Below, piece by piece: positions 34,250-42,270 of a stretch of 64,000 bases of DNA; position 1 is the first letter of the stretch; the number at the start of each line of letters is the position of its first letter. The stretch comes from Montanilutibacter psychrotolerans (lineage in GTDB: Bacteria; Pseudomonadota; Gammaproteobacteria; Xanthomonadales; Xanthomonadaceae), in assembly GCF_003719825.1 (NCBI RefSeq), contig NZ_RIBS01000010.1:24516-88515 (forward strand), given 5' to 3'. The notes beneath the pieces were generated by a model that saw only the letters and a program-made list of their open reading frames with translations, was not told the origin of the DNA and searched no databases. Both the position numbers and the translations under genes were made by a program.

Positions 34250-35128
34250 CTAGTCGGGGAGCCTGGTGCAGACGTCTCCCGTGCAGATCACCCGCAATGG
34301 TCCTGCGGTGGTGGTACCGACAACGGTGAAGGTGATGCCCAGGCTCACCACGCGCGCGCGGAAGTTGTTCAAGTTCGATTGCCGCGTGAATTGATAGACA
34401 AGGTCGAGATCGCCGACCTCTACCGGAACCTTGTTTCCGTCACTATCGAAGCACTCACTCGAATCCACCTGGAACCCTGTCGGCCCCAGCGAACCGATGC
34501 AGTAGGCAGGGAGCGGCCCCGCCGACGCATCCGAGGCCAGCACCACCTTGAACTTCAGGTTGCCAACGAGCTCGACATTGACTTCTGCCCCACTGGTTCC
34601 AAACGATGCAGCAAGGTTGCCGATGCGGGCCACGAAGACGTCGTACCCGCTGATCTGATGGGAGATCTTGTGGCGATTTGCGAATACCCATCGACTGACA
34701 CACGAGGGGCAACTCGCAAGGTCATAGATCGAATCGTAGCCAGTCGATGGCAGTTCGATCGTCCTTCCCGCTACCGGGCTCCCCGACTGGGCAACGACGA
34801 GGTACGCGCTTCGAAATGCCTGGAAACTGGATCGCTCCGCCTCGCTTATCCCAATTGGAAAGAAGAACTTCTGCCGCGTTTCGTAGTCAGCGGAGTGACC
34901 CCACTTCCGCAACGATCCATTGAGTATGTCCACGACAAACACGGAGAACTCGTCGCCCCACCCCACGTTCTCTGCACGGGCGCGTTGCTCCATTTGCGTC
35001 GCATTGCAACCGTCGCAACGGATGATTCGGGACATGTAGCGCGACGTGGACTGGGCTTGCGCCGCTGCCGGATGCGCTGGATTCCACCACAAGAAGATGC
35101 AACCAAGTAGAAGTGAAATCCCCTTCAT
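34250..35128 (-). CDS. Secreted protein of unknown function, lower-GC
   Basis: Protein of 292 residues. A signal peptide (to about AQAQ, residue 26) is followed by Cys-containing CDGCNATQME and SCPSCVSRW pairs, beta-rich stretches and a final CTGDVCTRLPD. The paired Cys suggest disulphides or a metal site. Codon use and base composition are less GC-rich than neighbours, pointing to acquisition from elsewhere. A GGAGGGG site precedes the start. No family recognised. Confidence 0.75.
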   Translation of the reverse strand: MKGISLLLGCIFLWWNPAHPAAAQAQSTSRYMSRIIRCDGCNATQMEQRARAENVGWGDEFSVFVVDILNGSLRKWGHSADYETRQKFFFPIGISEAERSSFQAFRSAYLVVAQSGSPVAGRTIELPSTGYDSIYDLASCPSCVSRWVFANRHKISHQISGYDVFVARIGNLAASFGTSGAEVNVELVGNLKFKVVLASDASAGPLPAYCIGSLGPTGFQVDSSECFDSDGNKVPVEVGDLDLVYQFTRQSNLNNFRARVVSLGITFTVVGTTTAGPLRVICTGDVCTRLPD

Positions 35129-35632
35129 TCAAGGCCCCTCCGACGACGCCCCTGGAACACCCCCCTGAACGCACCGACAGGCGCTGACGCGGGAGCCGCA
35201 TCAAAGGTTTGCATGAGTCGAAACGACGAGACATCGGATATCTGCTTCCAGCACTCACCGTTTCATCGCGACACTTCATCAGGTTATGGCCCGTCGCGGC
35301 ATCAGATTTTCCCTACCTGGTAGCGTTCGCAGCCGTTGGCTCGAGAGCGACCGGCGTCCACACAGGGCGAAAATTGTCCGGTTGCCTGACGACCTTGCCG
35401 CGCCCGGACCGCCGCTACCTCAAGCCGCTTTTCGCGCAAATGCGATCGGGCCCCTGCGCAGACGGACAGATGAGAGTCTCTTTCGCCATCCGGCCTTCCC
35501 GCCATCCAGCAGCCGTGACCGCGATCAACCAACACGTCGATCGCAGGCCACGCGTTGTGTCGCGATTCGGTCACATCACCGCAAAACGGTCGACGCAGAC
35601 TCCGGTGCTTCATCGACGCTAGCGAGCACGCC
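35129..35632. other. Non-coding lower-GC gap
   Basis: About 500 bp between the leftward secreted-protein gene and the phospholipase C gene. Short frames exist on both strands but none has a ribosome site plus protein-like composition. It presumably holds promoters for both divergent genes. The base composition is lower in G+C like the gene to its left. Confidence 0.5.
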
Positions 35633-37792
35633 ATGGTTTCCGAACGCCGTCGCCATTTCCTGAAGCTTTCCGCGACGGCGGCGGCCGGCGCGATGGGGCT
35701 GCCGCTGTTTCCGAAGATCATCCGCGACGCGCTGGCCGTGCCGCCGGCGGTGGTCACCGGCACGATCCAGGACGTGCAGCACGTGGTGGTTCTGATGCAG
35801 GAGAACCGATCGTTCGACCATTACCTGGGCGCGCTTCGCGGCGTGCGCGGTTTCGACGACCCGCGGCCGATCCCGCTGCCCGGCGGCAAGACGGTCTGGC
35901 AGCAACCGCGCATCAAGGGCAGCAACAAGTTCGTGCTGCCCTTCCGCCTGGACACCGACACCACCGGTGCGCAATGCCTTGCCGACATCGACCACAGCTG
36001 GAAGGGTTCGCATACGTTGTGGAAGGACTACAACGCGTGGGTGCAGACCAAGAGCGCGTTCTGCATGGGCCACTTCACCCGAGCCGACCTGCCGTTCTAC
36101 TACGCGCTGGCCGATGCGTTCACCGTCTGCGATGCCTACTACTGCTCGCACCACGGCCCCACCAATCCCAATCGCATGCACCTGTTCACCGGCACCAGCG
36201 GCATGACCGTAGGCGACTTCGGTGCGCAGGCGGTGAACAACGCCGACGACGGCAACTGGACGGCGGACATGGCGCGGGATAATCCCAACTTCGCCGGCCA
36301 CCGCTGGAGCACCTACGCCGAACGCCTGCAGGCGGCCGGCGTGAGCTGGAAGGTCTATCAGGAGCACGACAACTACGGCGACAACTCGCTGGCGTACTTC
36401 AAGAACTTCCGCAACCTGGATCGCACCGGCGACCTGTACCGGCGCGGCCGCGACATGGTGCCCGGATCGAACGCGGACAACGCCGCCACCTCGCGCGGCG
36501 AGCACCTGGTCGCCGCCTTCGCCCGCGATGTGCAGCAGGGCACGCTGCCGCAGGTGTCGTGGCTGGTCGCGCCCTACATCATGAGCGAGCACCCCGCCGC
36601 CACGCCGGCCTATGGTGAGTCGCTGACCGCACGCCTGCTGGCGGCCCTGGCCGCCAATCCCGCGGTGTGGTCGCGCACGGTCTTCATCGTGAACTACGAC
36701 GAGAACGGCGGGTTCTTCGACCACGCCGCACCGCACCTTCCTGCCATCAATGCCAACCTGGGCAAGAGCACCGTCGACACCAGCACCGAGAACTACAACG
36801 GCGTGCCGGTGGGACTGGGCGTGCGCGTGCCGATGTTCGTGATCTCGCCGTGGAGCAAGGGCGGCTGGGTCAACTCGCAGGTGTTCGACCACACCTCGGT
36901 GCTGCGCTTTCTCGAGCAGCGCTTCGGCGTGATGGAGCCCAACATCAGCTCCTGGCGCCGCGCGGTCTGTGGCGATCTCACCAGCACGCTCGAGTTTGCC
37001 GATCCCGACACCGCCTGGCCGGCCCTGCCGGACATGCGCGACCGCATCGGCCAGGCCGACGCAACCTGCCGGCTTGCCGCCCCGCGCGTGCCCTCCCAGC
37101 AGACGATGCCACGCCAGGAGCCCGGCCAGCGTCCCGCATGTGCCCTGCCCTACGCGCTGCAGGTCCGCGGCCACGTGGACATCGCGGCGGGCCGGTTCTG
37201 GCTGGACTTCTTCAACACCGGCAGTGCCGGCGCCGGCTTCAACGTGTACTCGGGCAACCGCAGCGACGGCCCGTGGTTCTACACCGTCGAAGCCGGAAAA
37301 TCCCTGTCGGACTACTGGAGTGCGGTGTCGGTCACTGCCGGCAAGTACGACCTGCGCGCCTTCGGCCCGAACGGTTTCCTGCGCGAATTCAAGGGCGACG
37401 TGCTGCTGGCCGGTGCCGGACGCGCTCAACCGGAAGTTGAATCGATCTACGACCCGGCCGGCGGTCGCATCATCCTGCGCCTGCGTAACACAGGCGCCGT
37501 CGCCTGCACGCTCACCGTCAGCGCCAACCGCTACAGCGCGGCCGGCGCCCGCACGTACGCGCTGGCCGCGGGCGCCAGCCTGGATGACGCCTGGCCCATC
37601 GCCGGCGTCGGCCATTGGTACGACCTGAGCGTGACGTCGAATTCCGATGCCGGCTACCTGCGCCGCCTCGCCGGTCACGTCGAAACCGGTCTGGCCAGCA
37701 TCAGCGATCCGGCCATCGGCGCCGGCGTGGAGCACAGCGTCGCGCACACCGCCCTCGTCGATTCGGCGGTGCCGGTGACGTCGATGACCTAG
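35633..37792 (+). CDS. plcN: Tat-exported phosphocholine-specific phospholipase C
   Basis: Secreted enzyme of 719 residues that cleaves phosphatidylcholine-type lipids. The Tat signal SERRRHFLKL starts it. The catalytic domain (about 45-480) has MQENRSFDHYLG, CSHHGPTNPNRMH and NYDENGGFFDHAAPH, the metal and nucleophile sites of the PLC/acid-phosphatase AcpA family. Two C-terminal DUF756 repeats follow (about 505-610 and 615-705). The length fits PlcN/PlcH. The start at 35633 gives the Tat leader directly. The gene name is by closest resemblance; the hemolytic (PlcH) and non-hemolytic (PlcN) forms cannot be told apart here. Confidence 0.9.
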   Translation: MVSERRRHFLKLSATAAAGAMGLPLFPKIIRDALAVPPAVVTGTIQDVQHVVVLMQENRSFDHYLGALRGVRGFDDPRPIPLPGGKTVWQQPRIKGSNKFVLPFRLDTDTTGAQCLADIDHSWKGSHTLWKDYNAWVQTKSAFCMGHFTRADLPFYYALADAFTVCDAYYCSHHGPTNPNRMHLFTGTSGMTVGDFGAQAVNNADDGNWTADMARDNPNFAGHRWSTYAERLQAAGVSWKVYQEHDNYGDNSLAYFKNFRNLDRTGDLYRRGRDMVPGSNADNAATSRGEHLVAAFARDVQQGTLPQVSWLVAPYIMSEHPAATPAYGESLTARLLAALAANPAVWSRTVFIVNYDENGGFFDHAAPHLPAINANLGKSTVDTSTENYNGVPVGLGVRVPMFVISPWSKGGWVNSQVFDHTSVLRFLEQRFGVMEPNISSWRRAVCGDLTSTLEFADPDTAWPALPDMRDRIGQADATCRLAAPRVPSQQTMPRQEPGQRPACALPYALQVRGHVDIAAGRFWLDFFNTGSAGAGFNVYSGNRSDGPWFYTVEAGKSLSDYWSAVSVTAGKYDLRAFGPNGFLREFKGDVLLAGAGRAQPEVESIYDPAGGRIILRLRNTGAVACTLTVSANRYSAAGARTYALAAGASLDDAWPIAGVGHWYDLSVTSNSDAGYLRRLAGHVETGLASISDPAIGAGVEHSVAHTALVDSAVPVTSMT

Positions 37793-37813
37793 CCGGGTCG
37801 GTGAGACACGTCC

Positions 37814-37856
37814 GTCCCGGCATGCGGATCCATGAAGCAATCCCGCATGCCGGGAC
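37814..37856. terminator. Hairpin between convergent genes
   Basis: GTCCCGGCATGCGG (37814-37827) pairs perfectly with 37843-37856 across about 15 nt. It sits between the phospholipase stop and the EF-hand gene stop; no T-run, so strength is unknown. Confidence 0.65.
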
Positions 37857-37879
37857 AGCGCGCCCTCCCAAGGCAACTG

Positions 37880-38425
37880 CTACCGCGTCCCTTCGCCACT
37901 CATCGCCTTGTCGTGGCCGGACTGCATTTCGTTTCTGGTCAGGCTGCCATCGCCATCGCCGTCCATCTTGGCGAACATCGATTTCGAACCGGCAACGTGC
38001 TCGTCACGCGACACCATGCCGTCACCGTTGCTGTCGATGGTCTTGATCTTGTCGGCTGAGGACATTCGCTTGTCGCTCTTCAACGCCGCGTGCGCCGCAT
38101 CCATCTCGGCTGCGGTGACGCTGCCGTTGCCGTCGGTATCCATCGTGGCGAACATGCTGCTGGCGCCCGCCGCGTGTTCGTCGGCACTGACGGCGCCGCT
38201 GCCGTCCTTGTCCATCATCGCGAAGTGGTCCGCGACGCCGCCCGAACCGTCCGTGGCGGTGGTGGGTTCGGGCTCCGGCTGCGTCGCAACGGGCTCAGCC
38301 GCGACAACCGGGGAAGTCGGCGGCGCTGTGTCGTCCGTCCGATCGTAGTTGCAGCCAACCACCCCGGTCAGCGCAAGCGACAACGCGACAATCAGCGCAC
38401 CGGGCGCGGCCTGTGTGCGGTTCAT
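37880..38425 (-). CDS. EF-hand calcium-binding lipoprotein
   Basis: Protein of 181 residues with signal peptide and lipobox VVGC (Cys25), a Pro/Glu/Thr linker to about 60, then four EF-hand loops: DKDGSGAVSADE, DTDGNGSVTAAE, DSNGDGMVSRDE and DGDGDGSLTRNE. All have the usual D-x-D/N-x-D/S-G ligand spacing. It probably binds calcium at the outer or inner membrane face. It converges with the phospholipase gene, which needs no obvious calcium partner. Confidence 0.88.
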   Translation of the reverse strand: MNRTQAAPGALIVALSLALTGVVGCNYDRTDDTAPPTSPVVAAEPVATQPEPEPTTATDGSGGVADHFAMMDKDGSGAVSADEHAAGASSMFATMDTDGNGSVTAAEMDAAHAALKSDKRMSSADKIKTIDSNGDGMVSRDEHVAGSKSMFAKMDGDGDGSLTRNEMQSGHDKAMSGEGTR

Positions 38426-38607
38426 GACCGATCTCCTGGTTCGAACGGCCCGAAGCGTGCACCCGACTGGGTTACGCAGCCGTCAATCCGACTTTCTCGC
38501 AGTCGTCACGCGCCGCTGCCCGTCTGTGCCAGCGATGGCGGCGATGCCCGCCCCGCACGCGGCCGACAGCCGACGTTATGCTCGCCAAAACCCAACGGAG
38601 CGTCGTC

Positions 38608-39561
38608 GTGCGAGAGCTGTACCCGGAGATCGAGCCCTACCGCACCCACCGTTTCGCCGCCGACGCGCTGCATGAGCTGCACGTGGAGGAATGCGGCAAT
38701 CCAGACGGCCTGCCCGTCGTCTTCCTGCACGGCGGCCCAGGTGCAGGGGTCTCGGCCTATCACCGTCGATTTTTCGATCCCGCGCGCTACCGCATCGTGC
38801 TGTTCGACCAGCGCGGCGCCGGCAAGTCCACGCCGCATGCGGAACTGCGCGACAACACCACCTGGCATCTGGTCGACGACATCGAAGCGATCCGCAAGCA
38901 CTTCGGCATCCAGCGCTGGGTGGTGTTCGGCGGGTCGTGGGGTTCGACGCTGGCCCTGGCCTACGCGCAAACCCATCCCGAGCGCGTGATGGGGCTGGTG
39001 TTGCGCGGCATCTTCCTGGGCCGCCCGGGCGAACTGCGTTGGTTCAACGAAGCCGACGGCGGGGCCGCCTGGATATTCCCCGAACGCTGGGCGCACTACC
39101 TGCAGCACATCCCGGAGCAGGAGCACGACAACCTGACCGAGGCCTACTGGCGCCGGCTCAACAGCGAGGACCCCGATGTGCGGCTCGCTGCCGCGATGGC
39201 CTGGGGCGAGTGGGAAGGGGGCAGTACCACCCTGGTGCACGACCCCAACGAACCGGGCAACTTCGAGGACCCGAAGGTGGCCGTCAGCGTGGCACGCGCC
39301 GAGGCGCATTACTTCCGCAATCGCGTCTTCCTCGAACCCGACCAGTTGCTGCGCGACGTCGGTCGCATCCGCCACATCCCGGCCACCATCGTGCAGGGAC
39401 GCTACGACATCATCTGCCCGATGAAGAGCGCCTTCGACCTGGCCAACGCCTGGCCCGAAGCCGACTTCCGCGTGGTGCAGGCCGGCCACAGCGCCGCCGA
39501 CCCCGCCATCGTCGATGCGCTGGTGCAGGCCACGGACGCGCTGGCCGATCGCTTCGGCTGA
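38608..39561 (+). CDS. pip: Proline iminopeptidase
   Basis: S33 peptidase of 317 residues releasing N-terminal proline. Motifs: HGGPGAG (oxyanion), FDQRGAGKSTPHA, the nucleophile elbow VFGGSWGSTLALAYAQTHP, and a C-terminal VVQAGHSAADP His. I choose GTG 38608, which has CGGAG 8 bp upstream and gives the family N-terminus VRELYPEIEPY; an upstream ATG at 38578 would add ten residues with no ribosome site. Confidence 0.92.
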   Translation: MRELYPEIEPYRTHRFAADALHELHVEECGNPDGLPVVFLHGGPGAGVSAYHRRFFDPARYRIVLFDQRGAGKSTPHAELRDNTTWHLVDDIEAIRKHFGIQRWVVFGGSWGSTLALAYAQTHPERVMGLVLRGIFLGRPGELRWFNEADGGAAWIFPERWAHYLQHIPEQEHDNLTEAYWRRLNSEDPDVRLAAAMAWGEWEGGSTTLVHDPNEPGNFEDPKVAVSVARAEAHYFRNRVFLEPDQLLRDVGRIRHIPATIVQGRYDIICPMKSAFDLANAWPEADFRVVQAGHSAADPAIVDALVQATDALADRFG

Positions 39562-39579
39562 GGCATGCGGTGGATGTGT

Positions 39580-39607
39580 GGGCGGGCACCGAAAGGATTG
39601 CCCGCCC
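39580..39607. terminator. Hairpin between convergent genes
   Basis: GGGCGGGCA (39580-39588) and TGCCCGCCC (39599-39607) form a 9-bp stem with a 10-nt loop, between pip and the DUF2058 gene. Confidence 0.6.
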
Positions 39608-39631
39608 GCACGCCAATCACGGCGCCGCGGG

Positions 39632-40183
39632 TTACCAGATCAGATCGTCGGGAACCTGGAACTGCTGGTAGTAGGCATCGTCATCTCCCGACGCGTTGCC
39701 CGGTGCATTGCCCGGCGCGCCGACGCCGTGGTCGAGCACGATCATCGACGCATCGCGTGCGCGCACCTTGTCGGCGGCGGCGCGCGGGATCAGTTCGTAG
39801 CCCTGGTCGTGGCGCACGATGACCAGCGCGCCACTGGCCAGCTGGGCACGCAGTGCCGCATTGACCAGCAGGTTCTTGATGCGGCCCTCGTCGTTGAAGC
39901 TGTAGGCGATCTCGCCTTCACGACGCACCTTGTTGGTCTCGACGATCTGTCGCACCTGGGCGCGCAGTTCCTGCGCGCGCGCCTGCGCGTTGCGTTCGGC
40001 CGACAGCGCGCGATCACGCTCGGCCCGCTCGACGCGCAGCCGCTCGGTCTCGAGCTGCTCGGCGCTTGGCGGCGGTGGCGCCTTGCCCTGGCGCGCCTTC
40101 TCCTGCTCTCGCGCCACCTTGGCGACCTTGGCCTTGTTGACCAGGCCGGCCTTGAGCAGCTGTTCCTGCAGGGGATTTCGCAT
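39632..40183 (-). CDS. DUF2058 family protein (YaiL-like)
   Basis: Cytoplasmic protein of 183 residues. The N-terminus MRNPLQEQLLKAGLVNKAK is the family signature, followed by a long charged coiled-coil (20-85), then RREGEIAYSFNDEGRIKNLLV and a C-terminal GYELIPRAAADKVR. The family is thought to associate with nucleic acid or ribosomes, without proven function. The start at 40183 is the family one; upstream in-frame codons are not protein-like. Confidence 0.88.
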   Translation of the reverse strand: MRNPLQEQLLKAGLVNKAKVAKVAREQEKARQGKAPPPPSAEQLETERLRVERAERDRALSAERNAQARAQELRAQVRQIVETNKVRREGEIAYSFNDEGRIKNLLVNAALRAQLASGALVIVRHDQGYELIPRAAADKVRARDASMIVLDHGVGAPGNAPGNASGDDDAYYQQFQVPDDLIW

Positions 40184-40344
40184 ACGTGTCCGGATCTGGT
40201 GCGGGGCGCGGGTAGCGCCGCGGGGGGAAGCGCAGGTTACCCGTCCAGCCCGCGGCTGTCCGCCCCAGCGCACCGCCGCCGGCGAACCAAGCGGAACGCG
40301 CCGATAGAGGTTAGGTTTCCGGTCACGACCTCCATGCACGCGCC

Positions 40345-41319
40345 ATGCCTTCCAAGACAACCGTGTCCCTGATCCTCCTCGCCGCAGTCGCGGCGGTCGT
40401 CGGCTACCACGTCTGGCCAAACCCGCCGTCGCAGGGGGCCGACACCGGGATACGACCGCCCGGGTCGGCGGCGCCTCCCGAGCCCACGCGAGGAGCATCG
40501 GCCCACCCGCTTCCCGCGACCATCGTCGAAACGGCGCACTACACCATCGCTTCCACGGCGACGCCGGAGCGGACCGAGCGCGTGGCCAAGGCTGCCGAGA
40601 GCCTCTATGACGCCTACGTGGCGTTCTTCGGCGACAGCCTGAATGCCCGAGGCAATTCACCGCGGTTGCAGTTGGTTCTCTACAGGGACCGCAAGCAATT
40701 CAAGGCCCATAACCGCAGCAGCCCCTGGGCCGAGGCCTACTACCTGCCCCCAGCGTCGCATGCGTACTTCGATGACAGCCGGCCCAACCCGTATCACTGG
40801 ATGGTCCACGAGGCCACGCACCAGTTGAACCGCGAAGTGGCGAATCTGTCGCAGGCCCCCTGGATCAACGAAGGCGTGGCGACCTACTTCAACGCCAGCC
40901 GTATCCAGGACGGAAAGCTGCAGCCCGGCATCGTGGATACCAACACCTACCCGATCTGGTGGCTGTCGACGATGAAACTGAGCGGGAACCGCGAAGAGGA
41001 CATCCGCGCCGGCCGGATCATCCCGTTGCGCAAGCTGATCGCCAGCGGCCGCGTCGACATCGGCGGCAACGTCAACCTGCACTACATCGAGTTCTGGAGC
41101 CTGACCCACTTCCTGTTGCACCACGACAACGGGCGCTTCGCCGGCAAGTACCGCGAGCTCATGAAGACCGCCGGAACGCTGGACGACGCCGAACGCCTGC
41201 TGGGGCCCATCGAGCAGTTGGAATCGCCGTGGTACGAGCATCTGCGCCAGCAGATTGGTCAACTCACCGACGGCCCGCAGGACGATGCCAGCGACGTCAG
41301 GTGGGTCAGCCCGTCCTGA
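40345..41319 (+). CDS. Anchored gluzincin-type protease (peptidase MA-like)
   Basis: Protein of 324 residues. One N-terminal membrane segment (VSLILLAAVAAVVGYHVW) is followed by a disordered Pro-rich linker and a zinc protease domain. HEATH (155-159) in HWMVHEATHQLNRE is the metal and catalytic site, and E176 in WINEGVATYF is the third ligand, the HExxH...E layout of gluzincins. It resembles the DUF1570/peptidase-MA-like group. It should be located in the periplasm, attached to the inner membrane. Substrate unknown. Confidence 0.85.
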   Translation: MPSKTTVSLILLAAVAAVVGYHVWPNPPSQGADTGIRPPGSAAPPEPTRGASAHPLPATIVETAHYTIASTATPERTERVAKAAESLYDAYVAFFGDSLNARGNSPRLQLVLYRDRKQFKAHNRSSPWAEAYYLPPASHAYFDDSRPNPYHWMVHEATHQLNREVANLSQAPWINEGVATYFNASRIQDGKLQPGIVDTNTYPIWWLSTMKLSGNREEDIRAGRIIPLRKLIASGRVDIGGNVNLHYIEFWSLTHFLLHHDNGRFAGKYRELMKTAGTLDDAERLLGPIEQLESPWYEHLRQQIGQLTDGPQDDASDVRWVSPS

Positions 41320-41797
41320 GCACCGCCGACCGGGATCCGAATGGCGCGCCGGATGGAATGCCCCCCGCGCGATAGGCCAGCGGCCCGGGGAGGGCCCGTG
41401 CCGAAGCGGCCAACAGGTTCCCGACAGCGTCCAGCCGACGAACGGCGCCGACCAGACGCCCCGCCCGAACCAGCCAAATCCGCGTGAAACCCAAGGCAGG
41501 CTTACTCACAGCGCGTTTGCATGTTGCGATCCACGCTTGAACTTGTGCACTGCCGGTTGCTGCCGGTGCGGGCCACGATTGCCGTTCCCCCTCTCGTGGG
41601 TTCGCCGCCGAGCCAGGAAGTGCACGGCCGGCGTTGGCTCACCGACGGTCCACGGACCGTCGCGGCATCGTAAGGACACGTCCCGCGTCCGGCCCGGACG
41701 GAACGGTCCCGCCAGGAAGGCACCGGGCTAAGGGTCCGCACGCTGCCCCAATCGCGAGCACGGTGATCTGGACAGCTCGAATCCATGGAGGAGTCGA
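41320..41797. other. Intergenic gap without supported gene
   Basis: About 480 bp between the protease gene and a small exported-protein gene. Short frames on both strands lack ribosome sites and protein-like composition. It contains the perfect palindrome listed at 41643-41662 and presumably the promoter of the next gene. Confidence 0.5.
41643..41662. repeat. Perfect 20-bp palindrome
   Basis: CGACGGTCCACGGACCGTCG is a 9-bp inverted repeat with a 2-bp centre that pairs at all arm positions. It lies 135 bp before the 41798 gene and could be a regulator site or a short hairpin. Confidence 0.7.
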
Positions 41798-42172
41798 ATG
41801 GACACCGTCCACCACGATCAGCGCCACGGGCCTGGCTGGAAAGCCAACGTTGCCCTGCTACTAGCCGTCCTGGCGGTGGGCGTCCTGCCCGCGCTGGGCG
41901 CGTCCCGCCGCGCTGAAACCGCCAACGGCGCCCGCCAGGTGTCCAGCAGCGCCTACATCGATTTCCGCATCGTCATTCCCGAGCGGGTGCCACTGGGAAG
42001 CCGCGAGCTGCCGCTGTCCCTTTCCCTGCCGGAAGACCACAGCAGCGACCACCGGCCGAACGATGCGACCAGGACCACCGTCATCCACGACAAGCGCCTG
42101 TCCCGCTACCCGATCCACCGGATCGAACAACGCTCGTCAGACCGGGCCGTGGTGACGTACGTGAGCCTGTAG
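41798..42172 (+). CDS. Small exported protein, unrecognised
   Basis: Protein of 124 residues. A hydrophobic stretch after WKANVALLLAVLAVGVLPALG (residues 14-34) is a signal peptide. The mature part starts with a beta-like YIDFRIVIPERVPLG, continues with a polar His/Asp-rich middle and ends in VVTYVSL. A strong GGAGGAG site precedes the start. The YIDFRIVIP stretch recalls an exported usher- or pilin-like strand, but no fimbrial genes are near. Function unknown. Confidence 0.7.
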   Translation: MDTVHHDQRHGPGWKANVALLLAVLAVGVLPALGASRRAETANGARQVSSSAYIDFRIVIPERVPLGSRELPLSLSLPEDHSSDHRPNDATRTTVIHDKRLSRYPIHRIEQRSSDRAVVTYVSL

Positions 42173-42270
42173 CCGCGGGTTGGGCGGAACGCACGGGGCC
42201 GTGTCGGGTCGAGCGGGAAGCGAGCTCACTCCGGTGGTAACCGATGACGCGATCCGTGGGCTTCCAGCAA

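Noticed and set aside
35576..37876. Leftward 766-residue frame
   Set aside because: Mirror of the phospholipase C gene, with no motifs.
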